From: Thiogranum sp.
Lineage (GTDB): Bacteria > Pseudomonadota > Gammaproteobacteria > DSM-19610
Length of the DNA: 36,653 nt
NCBI GenBank assembly: GCA_030148805.1
Contig: JASBSS010000034.1
Span: 1 to 36,653 of the forward strand
Direction of reading: 5' to 3'
The notes beneath the pieces were generated by a model, which had not been told where the DNA came from, ran no database searches, and was given only the letters and a program-made list of their open reading frames with translations. Below are positions 1 to 8,640 of this stretch, one piece after another. A program made the position numbers and the translations under genes. Position 1 is the stretch's first letter; every line of letters begins with the position of its first letter.

Positions 1-2
1 GC

Positions 3-2558
3 CTGCGGGCACGGGAGATGCTGCGCATCGCCTGGCGCGACCTGGCGGGCTGGGCCTCGCTGGAGGAGACGCTGGGCGACTTGTCCGATCTGGCCGATGC
101 CTGTATTCAGGGCGCCCTGGAGCGGCTCGCGCAATGGCAGGCACGGGTCGCAACCGCGCCCCTGCGGCCCGACCGGCAACCGGCGCGGCTGGTGGTCCTC
201 GCCATGGGCAAGCTGGGGGCGCGCGAACTGAACTTCTCCTCGGACGTGGATCTGATTTTCGCCTATCCCGACTGCAAGCCGGGAAAAGGCGGCGAACTCA
301 GTGCCGAGGAGTACTTCAGCCGGCTCGGACAGGCGCTGATCCATGCGCTGTCGCATCAGGACGCCGACGGATTCGTGTTTCGCGTCGACATGCGTCTGCG
401 CCCTTATGGCAGCAGCGGGGCGTTGGTATACAGCTTCGAGGCGCTGGAGGAGTATTACCAGTTCCAGGGCCGGGAATGGGAGCGCTATGCGATGATCAAG
501 GCGCGCGCCATCAGCGGCGACGAACAGAGTCGCGACGAATTGATGCAACTGTTGCGGCCCTTCGTCTACCGGCGCTATCTGGATTTCCACGCTTTCGATG
601 CGCTGCGCGATCTCAAACGCCAGATCCGCAGCGACGTCGAGCGCCGTGGCCAGGAGGAGAACCTGAAACTCGGGCCGGGCGGCATCCGCGAAATCGAATT
701 CATTGCCCAGGCCTTCCAACTGGTGCGCGGCGGGCGCGAAAAACGTTTGCGCCGCCGCGGTGTCATGGGCGTGCTCAGGACCCTCGGCGCGCTGGAGCTG
801 CTGCCACAGCCGGTGGTCGACGAGCTGCTCGCCGCCTACCGCTTTCTGCGCCGGGCCGAGAACCGTCTGCAGGCCATGAACGACCAACAGGTGCACACCC
901 TGCCCGACGATCCCGTCGAGCAGGCGGCGCTGGCGCTGGCGATGGGTTACGCCGGCTGGCAGCCCTTTCACGCCGCCCTCAACCGCCACCGGCGCCAGGT
1001 GGAAACCCACTTCCAGCAGGTTTTCGATCTGGCGCCGGACGACAAGGCCGCGGATGTCGATCCGCTGGCCGATCTTTGGGCGCGGCGGTTGGGCGAGGAA
1101 CAGGCGCTGCGCCTGCTAGAAAGCCGGGGCTTCGACGACAGCGCCGAGGCGTTGCGCTGGCTGGAACAACTGCGCGAGGGCACCGCGCCGCGCTATCTGG
1201 GCGAACAGGGACGGATCCGTTTTGACGCCCTGATACCCAAACTACTGGCCGCGGTCGGACGCCAGCCCGCCGCCGCCGAGGTCCTCGGGCGGCTGGTCAA
1301 GGTGCTCGAACACATCGCCGGACGTACCACCTATCTGGCCCTGCTGCAGGAAAATCCCCAGGCGCTGGCGCAGTTGGTGAAACTCTGCGCCGCCAGTCCG
1401 TGGATCGCCGAGCAGATCGGCCAGTTTCCCATGCTGCTTGATCAGCTGCTCGACCCGCGCGCCCTGTATGCGCCGTTGCAGCGCTTGCCGATGGAGGCCG
1501 ATCTGGAGCAGCGGCTCGCCGGCGTGGCCGCCGACGACCTGGAAGGACAAATGGACCGTCTGCGCCAGTTCCGCCATGCGATGGTGCTGCGGGTGGCGGC
1601 GGCGGACGTGGCCGGCGTGGCTGAAGTCACCCTGGTCAGCGACCAGCTGAGCGCCGTGGCCGAGATCATTCTGCACAAGGTGCTGGCCATCGCCTGGGAG
1701 CACATGGTCGCCCGTTACGGCCGCCCGCAGTGCCGGGTGGGACGGGTAAAGCGCCCGGTGGCGTTCAGCATCATCGGCTACGGCAAGTTGGGCGGCCGCG
1801 AACTCGGTTATGGGTCCGATCTGGATCTGGTTTTTCTGCACGACAGCGAAGGCGCCGCGGAGGTCACGTCGGGCAGGAAAAGCGTAGACAATTCAGTATT
1901 TTTCGCGCGTTTGGGACAACGTATCATTCATCTGTTGGAGACCTTCACCGCCGCCGGCATTCTCTACGAGGTGGATATGCGTCTGCGGCCCTCGGGCAAC
2001 GCCGGCATGCTGGTCAGCAGTCTGGAGGCCTTCGAGGACTACCAGCGCACCAGCGCCTGGGTCTGGGAGCACCAGGCGCTGGTGCGCGCCCGTCCGGTTG
2101 CCGGTGATGCCGCGCTGGGGGAAAAGTTCGCGGCGGTCCGCGCCGATGTGCTGGCCGCGGACGCCCGCCTGGAAAACCTGCGCGAACAGGTGCGCGAGAT
2201 GCGCGAGCGTATGCGGCGCGAGTTGGGCAGCCGCGACGAGGCGGGATTTCACCTCAAACAGGACCGCGGAGGTATCGTTGATATCGAATTTATGGTTCAA
2301 TTTCTGACGTTGCGCTGGTGCGGGGAGCATCCGCAGTTGTTGCGCCATACAGCGACCATCCATTTGCTGAAAGCGCTGGCCAAACACGGCCTGCTCAAGT
2401 CGGCCTACGCCCAGACCCTCATCGAGGCCTATCGCCAATACCGGGCGCTGGGTCACCGCCTGACGCTGGCCGAAGCCTCGACGGTAATCGACGAGAAACA
2501 GCTGCGCGGCGAACGGACTCGGGTGAGCGCGATCTGGCAACAGCTGATGGAAGTCTGA
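3..2558 (+). CDS. glnE: Bifunctional glutamine synthetase adenylyltransferase/adenylyl-removing enzyme (5' truncated by window)
   Basis: Cytoplasmic regulator of nitrogen assimilation that adds AMP to, and removes it from, glutamine synthetase in response to PII and glutamine. The frame is open from base 3, so the N-terminus lies outside the window; the ATG at 18 is internal. Counting from that ATG, an N-terminal adenylyl-removing nucleotidyltransferase core is seen at about residues 62-80 (MGKLGARELNFSSDVDLIF, paired Asp). The adenylyltransferase core follows near 587-608 (GKLGGRELGYGSDLDLVF). Each is followed by a helical GlnD-type segment with the GGIREIEF or GGIVDIEF motif. The two half-enzymes in this order are diagnostic. 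The gene ends 43 bases before ilvE on the same strand, a glnE-ilvE arrangement known from other Gammaproteobacteria such as Pseudomonas. No frameshift is seen. Confidence 0.97.
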   Translation: MRAREMLRIAWRDLAGWASLEETLGDLSDLADACIQGALERLAQWQARVATAPLRPDRQPARLVVLAMGKLGARELNFSSDVDLIFAYPDCKPGKGGELSAEEYFSRLGQALIHALSHQDADGFVFRVDMRLRPYGSSGALVYSFEALEEYYQFQGREWERYAMIKARAISGDEQSRDELMQLLRPFVYRRYLDFHAFDALRDLKRQIRSDVERRGQEENLKLGPGGIREIEFIAQAFQLVRGGREKRLRRRGVMGVLRTLGALELLPQPVVDELLAAYRFLRRAENRLQAMNDQQVHTLPDDPVEQAALALAMGYAGWQPFHAALNRHRRQVETHFQQVFDLAPDDKAADVDPLADLWARRLGEEQALRLLESRGFDDSAEALRWLEQLREGTAPRYLGEQGRIRFDALIPKLLAAVGRQPAAAEVLGRLVKVLEHIAGRTTYLALLQENPQALAQLVKLCAASPWIAEQIGQFPMLLDQLLDPRALYAPLQRLPMEADLEQRLAGVAADDLEGQMDRLRQFRHAMVLRVAAADVAGVAEVTLVSDQLSAVAEIILHKVLAIAWEHMVARYGRPQCRVGRVKRPVAFSIIGYGKLGGRELGYGSDLDLVFLHDSEGAAEVTSGRKSVDNSVFFARLGQRIIHLLETFTAAGILYEVDMRLRPSGNAGMLVSSLEAFEDYQRTSAWVWEHQALVRARPVAGDAALGEKFAAVRADVLAADARLENLREQVREMRERMRRELGSRDEAGFHLKQDRGGIVDIEFMVQFLTLRWCGEHPQLLRHTATIHLLKALAKHGLLKSAYAQTLIEAYRQYRALGHRLTLAEASTVIDEKQLRGERTRVSAIWQQLMEV

Positions 2559-2601
2559 GTGCAGAAGAAGATTTCGTAATACGGTTTTAAGGAGTTATTT
2601 C

Positions 2602-3522
2602 ATGTCGATGGCCGATCGTGACGGCGTCATCTGGTACGACGGGCAACTGGTGCCCTGGCGCGAAGCCACCACTCATGTGCTGACCCATACCTTGCACTAC
2701 GGCATGGGCGTGTTCGAAGGCGTACGCGCCTATGACGCCGAGCAGGGGACGGCGATCTTCCGCCTCAAGGAGCATACCGAACGGCTGTTTCGCTCGGCGC
2801 ACATCCTGCAAATGGACATGCCCTTCGACCGCGAGACGCTCAATCAGGCGCAGCTCGCCGTGGTGCGCGAAAACAAACTCGAATCGGCCTACATACGGCC
2901 GATGTGTTTCTACGGCTCCGAGGGCATGGGTCTGCGCGCCGACAATCTGAAGACGCACGTTATCGTCGCCGCCTGGTCGTGGGGTACCTACCTGGGGAAA
3001 GAGGCGCTGGAGCAGGGGATTCGCATTCGCACGTCCTCCTACACCCGCCACCATGTCAATATCACCATGTGCAAGGCCAAGGCTAACGGCAATTACATGA
3101 ACTCCATGCTGGCGCTGCAGGAGGCTTTGAGCTGTGGTTACGACGAAGCGATGCTGCTGGACAACGAGGGTTATGTCGCCGAGGGCAGCGGCGAGAACAT
3201 TTTCATCGTGCGCGACGGTGTGCTCTACACCCCCGAACTGACCTCGGCGCTGGAGGGCATCACCCGCGATACCATTATTGCGCTGGCCGCCGGCGAGGGT
3301 CTGACGGTGCGCGAAAAACGCCTCACGCGTGACGAGGTGTACGTCGCCGACGAGGCTTTCTTCAGCGGTACCGCGGCGGAAGTCACGCCGATCCGCGAAG
3401 TCGACGACCGGGTGATCGGCGGCGGCACCCGCGGCCCGATCACGGAGAAGCTGCAGACACTCTATTTCGACCAGGTGCACGGCCGCCGCGAGGATTATCC
3501 GCAGTGGCTGACCCTCGTGTGA
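2602..3522 (+). CDS. ilvE: Branched-chain amino acid aminotransferase
   Basis: PLP-dependent class IV aminotransferase for the last step of Leu, Ile and Val synthesis (and the first step of their breakdown), using glutamate/2-oxoglutarate. The 306-residue length is normal for the family. The PLP-binding Lys is K160 in the segment CKAKANGNYMNS. Other family motifs are YGMGVFEGVRAY near 33-44, EGSGENIF near 194-201, and SGTAAEVTPIR near the C-terminus. A strong ribosome-binding site (AAGGAG, 2589-2594) sits 7 bases before the ATG at 2602; a second in-frame ATG lies 6 bases later. It is followed at 34 bases by the small zinc-finger gene, a conserved neighbour of ilvE at LPS-core loci in related bacteria. 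Confidence 0.96.
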   Translation: MSMADRDGVIWYDGQLVPWREATTHVLTHTLHYGMGVFEGVRAYDAEQGTAIFRLKEHTERLFRSAHILQMDMPFDRETLNQAQLAVVRENKLESAYIRPMCFYGSEGMGLRADNLKTHVIVAAWSWGTYLGKEALEQGIRIRTSSYTRHHVNITMCKAKANGNYMNSMLALQEALSCGYDEAMLLDNEGYVAEGSGENIFIVRDGVLYTPELTSALEGITRDTIIALAAGEGLTVREKRLTRDEVYVADEAFFSGTAAEVTPIREVDDRVIGGGTRGPITEKLQTLYFDQVHGRREDYPQWLTLV

Positions 3523-3556
3523 GCCGCCGTAGCCGCCAAACCAGGAGAACAACACC

Positions 3557-3781
3557 GTGCCGAATCCCAAAACCGCCGCCGAAGCCGGTCAGAGCCAGGG
3601 CAAGTACATCCAGGCCAACGCGCAGAATCGCTATGAAGTCACGCGCGCGGACCTGCCGCTGCATTGCCCGCTCGACAGCATGACCCTGTGGAATTCCCAC
3701 CCCAGGGTGTACCTGCCGATCGAGGACAGCGGCAAGGCCAAGTGTCCGTATTGCGGGGCCGACTATATCCTGATCGACTGA
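3557..3781 (+). CDS. Small CHCC-type zinc-finger domain protein
   Basis: A 74-residue protein with the zf-CHCC signature: Cys37, His48, Cys63 and Cys66, the last two in KCPYCGADYILID at the C-terminus. Related to the zinc-binding part of mitochondrial complex I subunit NDUFS6; the bacterial role is not established. GTG start at 3557 is supported by AGGAG at 3543-3547, 9 bases upstream. It sits between ilvE and the ELM1-like gene and is probably co-transcribed with both. Confidence 0.9.
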   Translation: MPNPKTAAEAGQSQGKYIQANAQNRYEVTRADLPLHCPLDSMTLWNSHPRVYLPIEDSGKAKCPYCGADYILID

Positions 3782-3795
3782 CGGCGGCCGCCGTC

Positions 3796-4698
3796 GTGTC
3801 CCGCACGATCGTTGTCTGGCGTTTCAGCGACGCCAAGGCTGGTCACGACAGCCAGAGCCGCGGGCTGGTCGCGGCCCTGGCGCGCTGCGTACCGTTGCGG
3901 TGTCATGAGCTCGGCGTGGTGGCGCCGGCCCGGGCCGGCCGCTGGTGGTTGCTGGGACGCTTTCCGGGCGCTGAAAATCTGCCCGCGCCCGATCTGCTGA
4001 TCGGGGCCGGCCATGCGACACATCTGTCGATAATGGCCGCGCGCCGCGCCCGGGGCGGACGCAGCGTGGTGTTGATGAAGCCGAGCCTGCCGCGCGCCTG
4101 CTTTGACCTGTGCGTGGTACCGGCCCACGATGGTGTGCGCCCCGGCGCAGGGGTGCTGGTCACCGAAGGCGCGTTGACGGCGGTGCGCCCGGGACGGGAT
4201 CGGGACGCCGATAGCGGCCTGATTGTCATCGGCGGTCCCTCGCGCCATGTCCGCTGGGACGATGCGGACATCCTGCGGCAGGTCGAGACCCTGCTGGAGC
4301 GGCGCCGCAAGTCGCGCTGGTCCGTGACCACGTCGCGGCGCACGCCGGCGGCATTGACTGGCGAATTGTGCCGGCTTTATCCGCACCAATGCCGTCCGTT
4401 GGTGGCGACCCCGCCCGATTGGTTGCCGGCGCAACTGGCGCGGGCCGGCGAAGTCTGGGTCAGCCAGGACAGTGTGTCGATGATCTACGAGGCCCTGTCG
4501 GCGGGGGCGCGGGTCGGGTTGTTGCAGGTGCCGGTGCGGCGCGGGGCGCGCATCGGCCGCGCACTGGAGCGTCTGCTGGCCGCCGGTTGGGTGGCCCCGC
4601 CCGGGGCGGACGAACTGGTCGCGGGTCCGCCGCGACCGCTGGACGAAGCCACGCGCTGCGCGCAATGGATAATAAAACAATGGTTGAACGCAAACTGA
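3796..4698 (+). CDS. ELM1-family protein (first of two paralogs), GT-B-like, function unknown
   Basis: A 300-residue member of the 'mitochondrial fission ELM1' family, which despite its name is common in proteobacteria and looks like a GT-B glycosyltransferase fold; the bacterial substrate is not known. Motifs shared with the paralog at 6622-7650 are SDxxxGHxxQSRG (residues 11-23), a central GG (VIGGPSRH), TSRRTP, and a late QDSVSMIYEALSAG acid-binding-like segment. GTG 3796 is chosen as start because the open frame upstream to 3664 would run through the zinc-finger gene and has no family similarity, while the family N-terminus begins right at VSRTIVVW. Its 3' end overlaps the start of the GT4 gene, implying translational coupling. 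The surface-polysaccharide neighbours suggest an envelope glycan role (inference). Confidence 0.83.
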   Translation: MSRTIVVWRFSDAKAGHDSQSRGLVAALARCVPLRCHELGVVAPARAGRWWLLGRFPGAENLPAPDLLIGAGHATHLSIMAARRARGGRSVVLMKPSLPRACFDLCVVPAHDGVRPGAGVLVTEGALTAVRPGRDRDADSGLIVIGGPSRHVRWDDADILRQVETLLERRRKSRWSVTTSRRTPAALTGELCRLYPHQCRPLVATPPDWLPAQLARAGEVWVSQDSVSMIYEALSAGARVGLLQVPVRRGARIGRALERLLAAGWVAPPGADELVAGPPRPLDEATRCAQWIIKQWLNAN

Positions 4699-5798
4699 CG
4701 GTTCTGCAACTGTTGCCGGCACTGGAGACCGGCGGGGTCGAGCGTGGCACCCTGGAACTGGGCGCCGGATTGGTGCGCGCCGGTCACCGTTCGCTGGTGC
4801 TGTCGGCCGGCGGACCGCTGGTCAGCCGGCTCACCGGCCAGGGCAGTGAACATATCCAATGGCCGATCGGACGCAAATCGCTCTGGACCCTGCGCCTGGT
4901 GCCGCGTCTGCGCCAACTGTTGCGCGCGCAGCAGGTCGACATCCTGCACGCCCGGTCGCGCCTGCCGGCCTGGATCGCCTGGTTGGCCTGGCGGGGCATG
5001 CCATCGGCCGCGCGGCCGCGTTTTGTCACTACCGTGCACGGCCTGTATTCGGTCAATCGCTACAGCCGCATCATGGCGCGCGGCGAAGCCGTGGTGGCGG
5101 TATCCACCGCGGCCCGGGAATACCTGCTGCGCAATTATCCCGGCGTCGAAGCGCGCCGCGTGCACCTCATCGAGCGCGGTATCGATCCGGCGGTGTACCC
5201 GTTCGGCTACCGGCCCGCGCAGTCCTGGATGGCGCGCTGGTATCAGGAACACCCCTATCTGCTCGAGCGGCAGGTGCTGACGTTGCCGGGGCGGATCACC
5301 CGTCTCAAGGGTCATCTGGACTTTCTCCAATTGCTGGCGCGTTTGCTGCGCGACGGCTTGCCGGTCTACGGGCTGATCGTCGGCGGCGAAGATCCGCGCC
5401 GCGCCGGCTACCTGCGCGACGTGCGCGCCGCGGTGCAGCGTCTGGGGTTGCAGGGGTCGGTGACCTTCACCGGTCAGCGTATGGATTTGCGCGATATTCT
5501 TGCCGTTTCCAACCTGGTGTATTCGCTTTCGCGACAACCCGAATCGTTCGGGCGTACGGTGCGCGAGGCACTCAGCCTGGGCGTGCCGGTGGTCGGCTAC
5601 GATCATGGCGGCGTTGGCGAAACGCTGCAGGCGGCATATCCGGTCGGCCGTGTTCCGCCGGCCGACCTGGATACGCTGGAGCGGGTTACCCGTGAGTTGA
5701 TCGAGCACCGGGTGGAGGTATCGCCGATCGCTTTTCCCAGCGTCCAGGACATGGTCGACGCCACAGAGTCCCTCTATGGCGAACTGGTAAGCGCATGA
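4665..5798 (+). CDS. GT4-family glycosyltransferase
   Basis: GT-B fold, retaining glycosyltransferase expected to move a sugar from a nucleotide donor to a lipid-linked or LPS-core acceptor at the cytoplasmic membrane face. The N-terminus has the acceptor-side motif ETGGVERGTLEL (residues 21-32). The C-terminal donor domain has the E-x7-E motif at E293 and E301 within QPESFGRTVREALSLGVPVV, followed by GGVGE. ATG 4665 gives 377 residues; ATG 4680 (MVERKLTVLQLL) is an equally plausible start. Either way the start overlaps the upstream ELM1-like gene, and the stop overlaps the next ATG (ATGA, 5795-5798). Donor and acceptor cannot be read from sequence. Confidence 0.9.
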   Translation: MDNKTMVERKLTVLQLLPALETGGVERGTLELGAGLVRAGHRSLVLSAGGPLVSRLTGQGSEHIQWPIGRKSLWTLRLVPRLRQLLRAQQVDILHARSRLPAWIAWLAWRGMPSAARPRFVTTVHGLYSVNRYSRIMARGEAVVAVSTAAREYLLRNYPGVEARRVHLIERGIDPAVYPFGYRPAQSWMARWYQEHPYLLERQVLTLPGRITRLKGHLDFLQLLARLLRDGLPVYGLIVGGEDPRRAGYLRDVRAAVQRLGLQGSVTFTGQRMDLRDILAVSNLVYSLSRQPESFGRTVREALSLGVPVVGYDHGGVGETLQAAYPVGRVPPADLDTLERVTRELIEHRVEVSPIAFPSVQDMVDATESLYGELVSA

Positions 5799-6613
5799 GC
5801 GCGCTGTTGCTGGGTGTGGCGGCGTGCGGCTTGGGCGGCCTGTCACTGCGCTACGCCTGGTGGCGACCGGCGGTTGTCGCCGCGAACCCGCGTGTGCTGA
5901 TGTACCACATGATCAGCGAGCCGCGCCCGGGCGCGCGCTTCAACGGCCTGCGGGTAAGACCGGCGATGTTCGCCCGCCAGCTGCGCTGGCTGCGCGAGCA
6001 GGGATGGCAAAGCTTCACCGTCAGCGAACTTCTGGCCCGGGGCGAGCGGCTGCCCGAGCGCGCCTTCGCCATCACTTTCGATGACGGCTACGCCGACAAT
6101 CTGTTACAGGCCTTGCCGCTGTTGCGGCAGTACCGCTGTAAGGCCACGCTGTATCTGGTGGTGGAACGTTTTGAACGCGATTGGTCGGTGATGCGCAAGG
6201 CCCACCACGACGGCGGCGAATTGCAGCGCGAAGCCAAACTGAGTGACGCGCAGGTCGAGACCCTGTTGGCGTCCGGCTGCATCGAGCTGGGTTCGCACAG
6301 CATGACGCACGCAAATTTCCTCCACCTGGACGCCCTGGCGGCACGGCACGAACTGCTGGCGTCGAAACAGGCGCTGGAGGCGCGCTTCGGCGTGACGGTG
6401 GAGAGTTTTGCCTGGCCTTTCGGGCTGTACCGCGAGGAACAGGTAGCATTCGCCGCCGAGGCCGGTTACCGCAGCGCGGTAACCACGCGCGAAGGCATCG
6501 ATTCACCCCGCAGCTGGCAGCCGCTACAGTTGAAGCGCATCAAGATCAGCGGCAAGGACGGTTGGCTGGACTTCCGCCTGCGGCTGCGCAGCGGCCGTCG
6601 CGGCTGGCGTTAG
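5795..6613 (+). CDS. Polysaccharide deacetylase family protein (NodB/CE4 homology domain)
   Basis: A 272-residue CE4-type metal-dependent deacetylase, expected to remove N-acetyl (or formyl) groups from a glycan. Motif 1 is TFDDGYAD (residues 94-101) with catalytic and metal-binding Asp96/Asp97. Motif 2 is SHSMTH with metal-ligand His168 and His172. Motif 3 is WPFG near 207-210. A hydrophobic stretch at residues 1-20 could be a signal anchor, placing the enzyme at the inner membrane. Its ATG overlaps the glycosyltransferase stop by four bases, so the two products probably act on the same glycan. Substrate is unknown. Confidence 0.88.
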   Translation: MSALLLGVAACGLGGLSLRYAWWRPAVVAANPRVLMYHMISEPRPGARFNGLRVRPAMFARQLRWLREQGWQSFTVSELLARGERLPERAFAITFDDGYADNLLQALPLLRQYRCKATLYLVVERFERDWSVMRKAHHDGGELQREAKLSDAQVETLLASGCIELGSHSMTHANFLHLDALAARHELLASKQALEARFGVTVESFAWPFGLYREEQVAFAAEAGYRSAVTTREGIDSPRSWQPLQLKRIKISGKDGWLDFRLRLRSGRRGWR

Positions 6614-6621
6614 ACCCGATC

Positions 6622-7650
6622 ATGGCGGCGCCGTTGCAGGTTTGGGTCTTGTCGGACCAACAGCCCGGCCATTACAACCAGTCGCGCGGGATTATCACCG
6701 CGCTGGAGCAGGTGCGGCCGTTGCAGGTGCACTGGCTGGACCTTGTCCTGAGGATGGGGCTGTTGCGCAGCCCCATGCGCTGGTGGCTCAACCGGGGCGT
6801 TCCGCCGCCGCCGGCCTGGCTGCATGTTTGTTACCGTCTGCCGCGATTGCCGCGGACCGCCTGCGATCTGATCGTCTCCACCGGCGGCAAGACGTCGTTC
6901 GCCAACGCCTGGCTGGCCCGACGTCTGGGCGCGCGCAATATCTTTGCCGGTTCGCTGAGGCGTCTGTCCGACGATCTGTTCGATGTGGTGCTGACCTTGC
7001 CGGGTTTCGCGCCGCAGGCGTCCTCGCAGCTGCGGGTGGAACTGCCGCCTAGCCCGATGGATGCGCCGAGACTGCGACAGGCCGGTGCCGAGCTGCGGCG
7101 TTCGCTGGATGATGGACACGAGCTGTGGGCGCTGATGGTTGGGGGGGACGGTGCCGGGTTTCATTATCGTAAGGCGGACTGGCGTGCACTGGCCGAATTG
7201 GTCAACCGCGCCGCGGCCGTGTTCGGCATCCGCTGGCTGTTTTTGACTTCCCGGCGAACCGATCGCCAGGTGGAGCAAAGATTGAAGGCGGCGTTGAACG
7301 GCTCGCGCCTGGCGGCCGCCTGCTGGTACCACGGCGGCGAAACCGCAGAGGTCGCGTCGTTTCTGGGCGCGGCCGACAAAGTCTTCGTCACCGAGGACAG
7401 CATGACCATGCTGACCGAAGCCATTTACACTCAGAAACCCGTCATCAGTCTGCGGCCGGCGCGCGCCGGCCCGGACTGGCGTTACGCCGGGATGCTCGAA
7501 CGTTTTGCCGCGCAGGGCTGGATCCGGCGCGAAGCCCTCGCCACGCTGGCGGCGGACGTGCGCCGCCTGCGGACGGCGGACTGGCGACCATTGCGGGTCT
7601 CTCCTTTGGACAGCCTGTCGCGACAGTTGCAGGAACGACTGAAGCTGTAA
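6622..7650 (+). CDS. ELM1-family protein (second paralog)
   Basis: A 342-residue ELM1-family protein, paralogous to the gene at 3796. It carries SDQQPGHYNQSRG (residues 10-22), a STGGKTS turn near 92, MVGGDG, TSRRTD, and EDSMTMLTEAI near the C-terminus, the same order of motifs as its partner but with only moderate overall similarity. Between QSRG and TGGK it has an extra Arg/Trp-rich segment that the shorter paralog largely lacks. ATG 6622 begins exactly where family similarity begins, 8 bases after the deacetylase stop; the open frame extends upstream but would overlap that gene. It ends the plus-strand surface block and faces convergent lpxL. Function unknown; a glycosyltransferase-like role in LPS or glycolipid is inferred. 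Confidence 0.83.
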   Translation: MAAPLQVWVLSDQQPGHYNQSRGIITALEQVRPLQVHWLDLVLRMGLLRSPMRWWLNRGVPPPPAWLHVCYRLPRLPRTACDLIVSTGGKTSFANAWLARRLGARNIFAGSLRRLSDDLFDVVLTLPGFAPQASSQLRVELPPSPMDAPRLRQAGAELRRSLDDGHELWALMVGGDGAGFHYRKADWRALAELVNRAAAVFGIRWLFLTSRRTDRQVEQRLKAALNGSRLAAACWYHGGETAEVASFLGAADKVFVTEDSMTMLTEAIYTQKPVISLRPARAGPDWRYAGMLERFAAQGWIRREALATLAADVRRLRTADWRPLRVSPLDSLSRQLQERLKL

Positions 7651-7672
7651 GCCGGCGGACGAGGCAATCGCT

Positions 7673-8596
7673 TCAACCGTACGGCGAGGGTTCGCCGGGC
7701 GGGCGCGTCTTGAAACGGCGGTGTACCCACAGATACTGCTCCGGCATTTCCCGCACCACGGCCTCGATCAGGCGATTGATGCGCGCGGCATCGCGCTGGG
7801 GATCGGCGCCCGGAAAATCCTCGAGCGCGGGACACAACACCAGGACGTAGCCCCGCGTGCCCGGCAGGCGCAACTGGAAGAAGGGCACGACGGCGGCGCC
7901 GCTCAGTCGTGCCAGCCGCGAGGTGGTGGTGAGCGTCGCCGCCGGCACATCGAAAAAGGGGGCAAATACGCAATGGTCGGCGCCGTGGTTCTGGTCGGGA
8001 GCATACCAGACCACCTGATTCTCGCGCAGGCGCCGCAGCAGCGCGCGCATGTTGTCGCGGCCGATGGCCGACTGGAAACGGCGTTGCCGCGCACGCTGCA
8101 TCACGGCTTCGAACAAGGGATTCTTATGCCGGCGGTAGAGCACATGAAAAGGGTGGGTGCGCGCCAGCAGGCGCCCGCCGAGTTCGAGCGTGGTGAAGTG
8201 GGCGCTGAGTAGAATGACGCCGCGCCCGCGCGCGCGCGCGCTGTGCAGATGCCGCTCGCCCAGCAACTGATATCGCGCCCGCAGATCCGCATCGCGGCCC
8301 CACCAGCACAGCGCCGTCTCCACCACCCCATGGCCCAGCGAGCGGAAGTGATCGTCCAGCAGCCGGCGCCGATCGGCGGCGTCCATCTCGGGGAAGCACA
8401 GACCGAGGTTCACCGCGGCGATGCGCCGTCGCCGGCCCGCCAGACGCAGCGCCAGCCGACCGATGACGCGCCCGGCGTGCATCTGCACGGCAAAGGGCAG
8501 TCGCGTCAGCAGCCACAGCAGGCCGAACATTGCCCACAACGGCCAGAACCGGGGGCGCCAGTAGCTCGACCACCAGGGGGAGGATTGGGCTTGCAC
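7673..8596 (-). CDS. lpxL: Lipid A biosynthesis acyltransferase (LpxL/HtrB family)
   Basis: Inner-membrane late acyltransferase that adds a secondary fatty acid to Kdo2-lipid IVA from acyl-ACP. It has 307 residues, usual for LpxL. An N-terminal membrane anchor spans about residues 16-35. The catalytic HX4(D/E) dyad is His133...Glu138 in SAHFTTLE, and a second block follows with WYAPDQNHG. The start is a GTG at 8594-8596; the typical family N-terminus (RFWPLW...LLWLL) follows directly, so a later Met is unlikely. No clear Shine-Dalgarno precedes it. Whether it is LpxL, LpxM or LpxP in acyl specificity cannot be told. It is divergent from waaA, which makes the Kdo acceptor for this reaction. 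Confidence 0.9.
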   Translation of the reverse strand: MQAQSSPWWSSYWRPRFWPLWAMFGLLWLLTRLPFAVQMHAGRVIGRLALRLAGRRRRIAAVNLGLCFPEMDAADRRRLLDDHFRSLGHGVVETALCWWGRDADLRARYQLLGERHLHSARARGRGVILLSAHFTTLELGGRLLARTHPFHVLYRRHKNPLFEAVMQRARQRRFQSAIGRDNMRALLRRLRENQVVWYAPDQNHGADHCVFAPFFDVPAATLTTTSRLARLSGAAVVPFFQLRLPGTRGYVLVLCPALEDFPGADPQRDAARINRLIEAVVREMPEQYLWVHRRFKTRPPGEPSPYG

Positions 8597-8603
8597 GTCA
8601 TCG

Positions 8604-8632
8604 ATTGTACCAAAAGGGCCGAATGATATGAT
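8604..8632. promoter_or_regulatory. Overlapping divergent promoters lpxL/waaA
   Basis: Only 44 bases separate the two divergent starts. On the plus strand TTGTAC (8605-8610) and TATGAT (8627-8632), spaced 16, form a good sigma-70-like promoter for waaA that would start transcription only about one or two bases before its ATG. On the minus strand TACAAT (complement of 8604-8609) is a possible -10 for lpxL. The elements physically overlap, so the two promoters may exclude each other. Prediction from sequence only. Confidence 0.45.
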
Positions 8633-8640
8633 CGGCCGTC

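Noticed and set aside
3664-3795. Upstream extension of the first ELM1-like gene
   Set aside because: It overlaps the zinc-finger gene in another frame and lacks family similarity; GTG 3796 matches the family start.
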